From Kibdelosporangium sp. MJ126-NF4 (lineage in GTDB: Bacteria > Actinomycetota > Actinomycetes > Mycobacteriales > Pseudonocardiaceae), in assembly GCF_000826545.1 (NCBI RefSeq), contig NZ_CDME01000006.1, positions 403,063 to 467,062 on the forward strand: a stretch of 64,000 bases of DNA, given 5' to 3'. The notes under the pieces are model-generated. The model did not search any database. It was given only the letters and a program-made list of their open reading frames with translations, and was not told the origin of the DNA. The position numbers and the translations under genes are program-made. Shown one piece after another: positions 60,069 to 64,000 of the stretch (position 1 is the stretch's first letter; every line of letters starts with the position of its first letter).

Positions 60069-60325
60069 AGCTGGTTTGGGACGAACTGTCCTGGAACGAC
60101 TACATCTGGTGGCAGACCGAGGATCGGAAGGTCCTGAAGCGCATCAACGACCTGATCAAGGACATCTGTCGCAACGGCAACGAAGGGATCGGCAAGCCCG
60201 AGCCGTTGAAGCACGGGTTTCAGGGCTATTGGTCGCGTCGGATCACCGACGAGCACCGGCTGGTCTACAAGATCGTTGATGAGCAGGTCCGCATCGCTGC
60301 CTGCCGCTATCACTATGGCAAATAG
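60065..60325 (+). CDS. yoeB: YoeB-family mRNA interferase toxin
   Basis: The 86-residue RelE/YoeB-fold toxin is of standard length. The C-terminal catalytic end CRYHYGK has the His-Tyr pair of YoeB, and the body shows EGIGKPEPLKHGFQGYWSRRITDEHRLVY, the family core including the catalytic Glu and Arg residues. It cleaves mRNA at the ribosome when free of YefM. Translation is coupled to yefM. Confidence 0.95.
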   Translation: MKLVWDELSWNDYIWWQTEDRKVLKRINDLIKDICRNGNEGIGKPEPLKHGFQGYWSRRITDEHRLVYKIVDEQVRIAACRYHYGK

Positions 60326-60385
60326 TGATAGCGGCAAGGGGTGGGCTGGAGTGACAGGGCCGCGTGCGCGGGCGAGACTGTGCGT

Positions 60386-61249
60386 GTGCCAGAACTACCT
60401 GAGGTCGAGGCGCTCGCACATCACCTGCGTGAGTTCGCGGTCGGCCGGACCGTCCACCGGGTCGACGTCGCCTCGCTGCAAGTGCTCAAGACCGCGACGC
60501 CCCCGTGGACCGAGTTGCACGGCCGCACAGTGACCGGCGCCGGACGCTACGGCAAGTACCTGGACATGGACTGCGACGGCCTGCACCTGGTCGTGCACCT
60601 GGCCCGTGCGGGGTGGCTGCGCTGGGCGGACACCCTCAGCGCCACGCCGCCGAAACCCGGCAAGGGCCCGCTGGCGTTGCGCGTGCACCTCGGCCCGCCC
60701 GGCGAGGGCCCGGGGTTCGACCTGACCGAGGCGGGCACCAAGAAGGGCCTCGCGGTCTGGATCGTGACCGACGTGCAGCAGATCCCGCAGATCCAGACGC
60801 TCGGCCCGGACGCGTTGTCGTTGTCGGCGGAGGACCTCGCGAACCTGCTGTCCGGCCGCACCGAGCGCCTGAAGAACGCGATCACCGACCAGCGCCTGCT
60901 CTCCGGAGTCGGCAACGCCTACTCCGACGAGATCCTGCACACCGCGAAGCTCTCGCCCTACGCGACAGCGGGCAAGCTCAGCGACGGCGCACTGGCCAGA
61001 CTGCACGAGGCGATGCAGTCCGTCCTCAAGGACGCGGTGGACCGCTCAGTCGGCCAGTCCGCGGCCCGCCTCAAAGGCGAGAAACGCTCGGGCCTGCGCG
61101 TACACGCCCGCACCGGCCTGCCATGCCCGGTCTGTGGCGACACGGTCCGCGAGGTCTCGTTCGCCGACAAGTCCCTCCAGTACTGCCCGACCTGCCAGAC
61201 CAACGGCAAACCACTGGCCGACCGCCGGATGTCCAAACTGCTCAAGTGA
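60386..61249 (+). CDS. Fpg/Nei-family DNA glycosylase
   Basis: The 287-residue protein starts (GTG) with the catalytic N-terminus M-PELPEVEALAHHLRE; Pro2 would be the nucleophile and Glu3 the helper after Met removal. The family Lys lies in AGRYGKYL, the H2TH motif region in RLLSGVGNAYSDEIL, and a C4 zinc finger (CPVC...CPTC) at the C-terminus. It excises oxidised bases and nicks the abasic site. It diverges enough from canonical MutM that Nei or an actinobacterial Nei-like function is possible. Start 60386 is fixed by the catalytic Pro. Confidence 0.93.
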   Translation: MPELPEVEALAHHLREFAVGRTVHRVDVASLQVLKTATPPWTELHGRTVTGAGRYGKYLDMDCDGLHLVVHLARAGWLRWADTLSATPPKPGKGPLALRVHLGPPGEGPGFDLTEAGTKKGLAVWIVTDVQQIPQIQTLGPDALSLSAEDLANLLSGRTERLKNAITDQRLLSGVGNAYSDEILHTAKLSPYATAGKLSDGALARLHEAMQSVLKDAVDRSVGQSAARLKGEKRSGLRVHARTGLPCPVCGDTVREVSFADKSLQYCPTCQTNGKPLADRRMSKLLK

Positions 61250-61835
61250 CGATCAGGACTTCCAGCGTGCGGGGGCCGTGTACGCCTTCGACGCGGTCCA
61301 TCTCGATGTCGCTGGTCGCGGACGGGCCGCTGACGAACGTCAGGGGGCGCGTGGGCTCCAGCCGTGCCAACGCCTCCGGCACAGTGCCCGTGACCTGGAC
61401 GGCTCGTACGACGCACAGGTGGTAGTCGGGCAGCAGTGTCAGCGCGCGCCTGCCCTGGGCCACGCCGCCGTCCAGCACGATTGTCCCGGTCTCGGCGATG
61501 CCGACCGCGCAGCCGGTCAGCACGCCGTCGCAGGCGTCGAGGTCGGCGTTGGTCAGCGGTTCACGCAGCCAGGTCACCTCCGGCACCAGCCAGTCCGGTG
61601 GCACGTCGGACGGCACGGCGATCCGCTTGCCTGCCAGCGTCGAGCGGATCATGTCCGACGGGTCGGTCACGCGGTGCACGATCGCCCGGTAGTCGGCCAC
61701 GCGCTCGGCGAAAAGGTCGAGCACCGAAGGGAACGGCCGCGTCCGGTCGTAGGCGCGCGGCACCGGGGCCGGTGTGGGCCGCGTGCCGAGTGCGGCCCGG
61801 ATCCGGCTGAGGACCACTTCTCGCGAGTCAGCCAC
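61242..61835 (-). CDS. lutC: LutC-like L-lactate utilisation protein
   Basis: The predicted 197-residue LUD-domain protein has VGIAETGTIVLDGGVAQGRRALTLLPDYHLCVV and SGPSATSDIEMDRVEGVHGPRTLEVLI, diagnostic of the LutC/YkgG group. GTG 61835 lies 8 nt inside the lutB end. It is the last gene of the lutABC operon, whose iron-sulfur complex oxidises L-lactate to pyruvate. Its stop overlaps the convergent glycosylase gene by 8 bp. Confidence 0.92.
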   Translation of the reverse strand: MADSREVVLSRIRAALGTRPTPAPVPRAYDRTRPFPSVLDLFAERVADYRAIVHRVTDPSDMIRSTLAGKRIAVPSDVPPDWLVPEVTWLREPLTNADLDACDGVLTGCAVGIAETGTIVLDGGVAQGRRALTLLPDYHLCVVRAVQVTGTVPEALARLEPTRPLTFVSGPSATSDIEMDRVEGVHGPRTLEVLIVT

Positions 61836-63264
61836 GGGTCCGCTTCCACCAGGCACTGAACGACTCCTTCGCGGGTGCGGGCAGATCACGGCTGTCCGTC
61901 CACTTCGAACCGGGGAACGGCAGTCTGCGGATCTTCCCGCCGCGCGAGAGCAACCGCCCGGCGAGGGCAAGGCGTTGGGCCGCGTGGAATCGGCGCGGCC
62001 CGGCCATCACCCACGACATCGCCGCCATGCCGATCGCCTCCGGGCTGTACCGGGGCTTCGCCGCAACGGCCTCGGCACGCAGGTGTACGAGCACCGACGG
62101 GATGTCGATGCGCACCGGGCACACCTCGAAGCACGCGCCGCACAGCGACGAGGCGAACGGCAGCGAAGCGGCGTGCTTGTCGTGCATGTCGCCGCCGAGT
62201 TGGGGCGCGAGGATCGCGCCGATCGGGCCCGGGTACACCGAGCCGTAGGCCTGGCCGCCGGTTCGTTCGTACACCGGGCAGACGTTCAGGCACGCCGAGC
62301 AGCGGATGCACCGCAACGCCTGCCTGCCGACGGTGGACGCCAACGTGTCCGTGCGGCCGTTGTCCAGCAGCACCAGGTGGAAGTTCTGCGGACCGTCGCC
62401 TGGCGTCACGCCGGTCCAGACCGACGTGTACGGGTTCATCCGCTCCGCCGTCGACGAGCGGGGCAGCAACTGCAGGAACACCTCGAGGTCCTGCCAGCTG
62501 GGCACGAGCTTCTCGATCCCCATCACCGTGATCAGGGTGTCCGGCAGGGTCAGGCACATCCGGCCGTTGCCCTCGGACTCGACGACCACCACCGACCCGG
62601 TGTCCGCGACGCCGAAGTTCGCGCCGGACACCGCGACCTTGGCCGACAGGAACTTCCGGCGCAGGAACGCCCGTGCGGCCGCGGCCAGCTCGACCGGTTC
62701 GTCGGTCAGGTCCTCCGTGCCGGGCATGGTCGCTTTGAAGATGTCCCTGATCTCGGTGCGGTTCTTGTGGATCGCGGGCACCAGGATGTGTGACGGCCGG
62801 TCGTTGCCCAGCTGCACGATCAGCTCGGCCAGGTCGGTCTCGATCGGCGTGACGCCCCCGGCCAGCAGTGCCTCGTTCAGCCCGATCTCCATGGTGGCCA
62901 TGGACTTGATCTTCACGACCTCGTCCGCACCCGCCTCGCGGGTCAGCCGCAGCACGATCTCGTTGGCCTCGGCGGCGTCCGCGGCCCAGTGCACGACCCC
63001 ACCGCGCGCGGTCACGGCCTGCTCGAACCGCAGCAGGTACGTGTCCAGGTTGGCCAGTACGTCGTCCTTGATCGCCTCGCCGGAGAGCCGCAGCTGTTCC
63101 CAGTCCGGCAGCTCGGTGACCGCGCCCGCGCGTTTGGTGCGGATCAGTCCCGTCGCGTGCCGGAGGTTGCGGCGCAGCTGGTCGTCGGCAAGCGCGGTCT
63201 TCGCCGCGGTGGGGAAGGCCGGGCTGCCCAGCCACGTCACCGGGTTGCGTGCGGTGCCACCCAT
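61828..63264 (-). CDS. lutB: LutB-like iron-sulfur L-lactate oxidation protein
   Basis: The 478-residue protein has an N-terminal LUD domain (about 70-300, GANFGVADTGSVVVVESEGNGRM) and a ferredoxin-like part with two 4Fe-4S motifs: CIRCSACLNVCPVY and CGACFEVCPVRIDIP. The C-terminal tail is basic. ATG 63264 has a GAGGAGG sequence 4-5 nt upstream; the start lies 28 nt inside lutA. It carries electrons within the lactate-oxidising LutABC complex. Confidence 0.95.
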   Translation of the reverse strand: MGGTARNPVTWLGSPAFPTAAKTALADDQLRRNLRHATGLIRTKRAGAVTELPDWEQLRLSGEAIKDDVLANLDTYLLRFEQAVTARGGVVHWAADAAEANEIVLRLTREAGADEVVKIKSMATMEIGLNEALLAGGVTPIETDLAELIVQLGNDRPSHILVPAIHKNRTEIRDIFKATMPGTEDLTDEPVELAAAARAFLRRKFLSAKVAVSGANFGVADTGSVVVVESEGNGRMCLTLPDTLITVMGIEKLVPSWQDLEVFLQLLPRSSTAERMNPYTSVWTGVTPGDGPQNFHLVLLDNGRTDTLASTVGRQALRCIRCSACLNVCPVYERTGGQAYGSVYPGPIGAILAPQLGGDMHDKHAASLPFASSLCGACFEVCPVRIDIPSVLVHLRAEAVAAKPRYSPEAIGMAAMSWVMAGPRRFHAAQRLALAGRLLSRGGKIRRLPFPGSKWTDSRDLPAPAKESFSAWWKRTRG

Positions 63265-63989
63265 GGCTCCTCCTCGGTGCTCGCCAGGATCTCGGCCAGA
63301 TGCACCGGATGCACGCCGGTTCGAAGTCGTGACAATCCACCGCCGATGTGCATCAGACAGGAGTTGTCGCCCGCGGTGAGCACGTCCGCGCCGGTGTCCA
63401 CGACACACGACATCTTGTCCGCGAGCATCGCCGCCGACACGTCCGCGTTCTTCAGCGCGAACGTCCCGCCGAACCCGCAGCAGGACTCGGCCTCGGGCAG
63501 CTCGACCAGGTCGAGGCCCCGCACCGCGCGCAGCAGGCGCAGCGGCTTGTCGCCGACGCCGAGCATCCGCAACGAGTGGCAGGTGGGGTGATACGTCACC
63601 CGATGGGGGAAATATGCGCCGACATCCGCGACTCCGAGCACGTCGACCAGGAACTCGGACAGCTCGTACATCGGGCCCGGAGTGACCGAAAGATCGGGGT
63701 ACACGTGCCGGACCATCCCCGCGCACGAGCCGGAAGGCACCACGACCGCGTCGTATCCGGCGAACACGGAAGCGATGTTGCGGGCCAGCGGGACCGCCTT
63801 CGCCCGGTAGCCGGTGTTGAAGTGCATCTGCCCGCAGCACGTCTGATCTTGCGGGAACTCCACTGAACAGCCGAGACGTTCCAGCAGCCGGACCACCGCA
63901 CGCGCGGTGTCGGGGAAGAACGTGTCGGTCAGACAGGTCGCGAACAACGCGACTCGTCCGGTTGCTTGCTCGGTCGGCACAGTCGACAC
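63237..63989 (-). CDS. lutA: LutA-like L-lactate oxidation protein
   Basis: The 250-residue protein has the two CCG domains of the GlcF/LutA family: first CCGQMHFNTGYRAKAVPLARN and second ESCCGFGGTFALKNADVSAAM, plus the TYHPTCHSLR motif. It is the first gene of lutABC. GTG 63989 is preceded by GAGG. The promoter lies in the last 11 bases or beyond the window edge. Confidence 0.94.
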   Translation of the reverse strand: MSTVPTEQATGRVALFATCLTDTFFPDTARAVVRLLERLGCSVEFPQDQTCCGQMHFNTGYRAKAVPLARNIASVFAGYDAVVVPSGSCAGMVRHVYPDLSVTPGPMYELSEFLVDVLGVADVGAYFPHRVTYHPTCHSLRMLGVGDKPLRLLRAVRGLDLVELPEAESCCGFGGTFALKNADVSAAMLADKMSCVVDTGADVLTAGDNSCLMHIGGGLSRLRTGVHPVHLAEILASTEEEPWVAPHATR

Positions 63990-64000
63990 ACTGCCTCACG

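Overview
The window is GC-rich, densely coded bacterial DNA with frequent GTG starts, ATGA-type overlaps, XRE/TPR regulators and a ZTP-riboswitch-controlled folD. This points to a filamentous actinomycete, most probably of the Pseudonocardiaceae. The family assignment is inferred from gene content, not from a database search.

Left part (1-13.7 kb): a partial copy of a long-hairpin repeat; a TetR regulator divergent from a GH1 beta-glucosidase/MFS exporter-importer pair; a cluster of two small conserved proteins, an XRE-TPR regulator and an APH-fold kinase; a copper operon (small membrane protein, ycnI, copC, copD); a DUF6474-like protein; a RecB/RNase H-type nuclease; and a membrane protein.

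Centre (13.7-33.1 kb): a nearly complete choline / glycine betaine degradation island. An ABC importer of the glycine betaine/choline type brings in the substrate. A GMC choline dehydrogenase makes betaine, and a three-component Rieske oxygenase (ferredoxin, reductase, oxygenase) would demethylate betaine to dimethylglycine. A folate-dependent dimethylglycine oxidase and heterotetrameric sarcosine oxidase (soxBDAG) then finish at glycine. Two IclR paralogues sit inside the island. Its control regions share a 17-bp dyad (arms GTTGCG and CGCAAC, spacer TATNG) that occurs in pairs exactly 19 bp apart, probably the IclR operator. A carotenoid oxygenase/PadR pair and an alpha/beta-hydrolase remnant interrupt the island.

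33.1-34.0 kb holds no gene but two inverted copies of the hairpin repeat seen at the left edge. The three copies keep the same stems through compensatory base changes.

Right part: an SDR; folD behind a ZTP riboswitch; an aldo/keto reductase; UDP-glucose dehydrogenase; a leaderless gamma-glutamyltransferase-like gene; a GntR-controlled D-tartrate operon (enolase-superfamily protein, dctA, tarD); an XRE-TPR regulator with a small downstream protein; a surface-glycan cluster (SGNH/AlgX-like, methyltransferase, double glycosyltransferase, two paralogous bitopic proteins, divergent polytopic protein); tRNA-Gly(GCC); an ECF sigma factor fused to its own anti-sigma zinc finger and membrane anchor; a YefM-YoeB toxin-antitoxin pair; an Fpg/Nei glycosylase; and lutABC for lactate utilisation.
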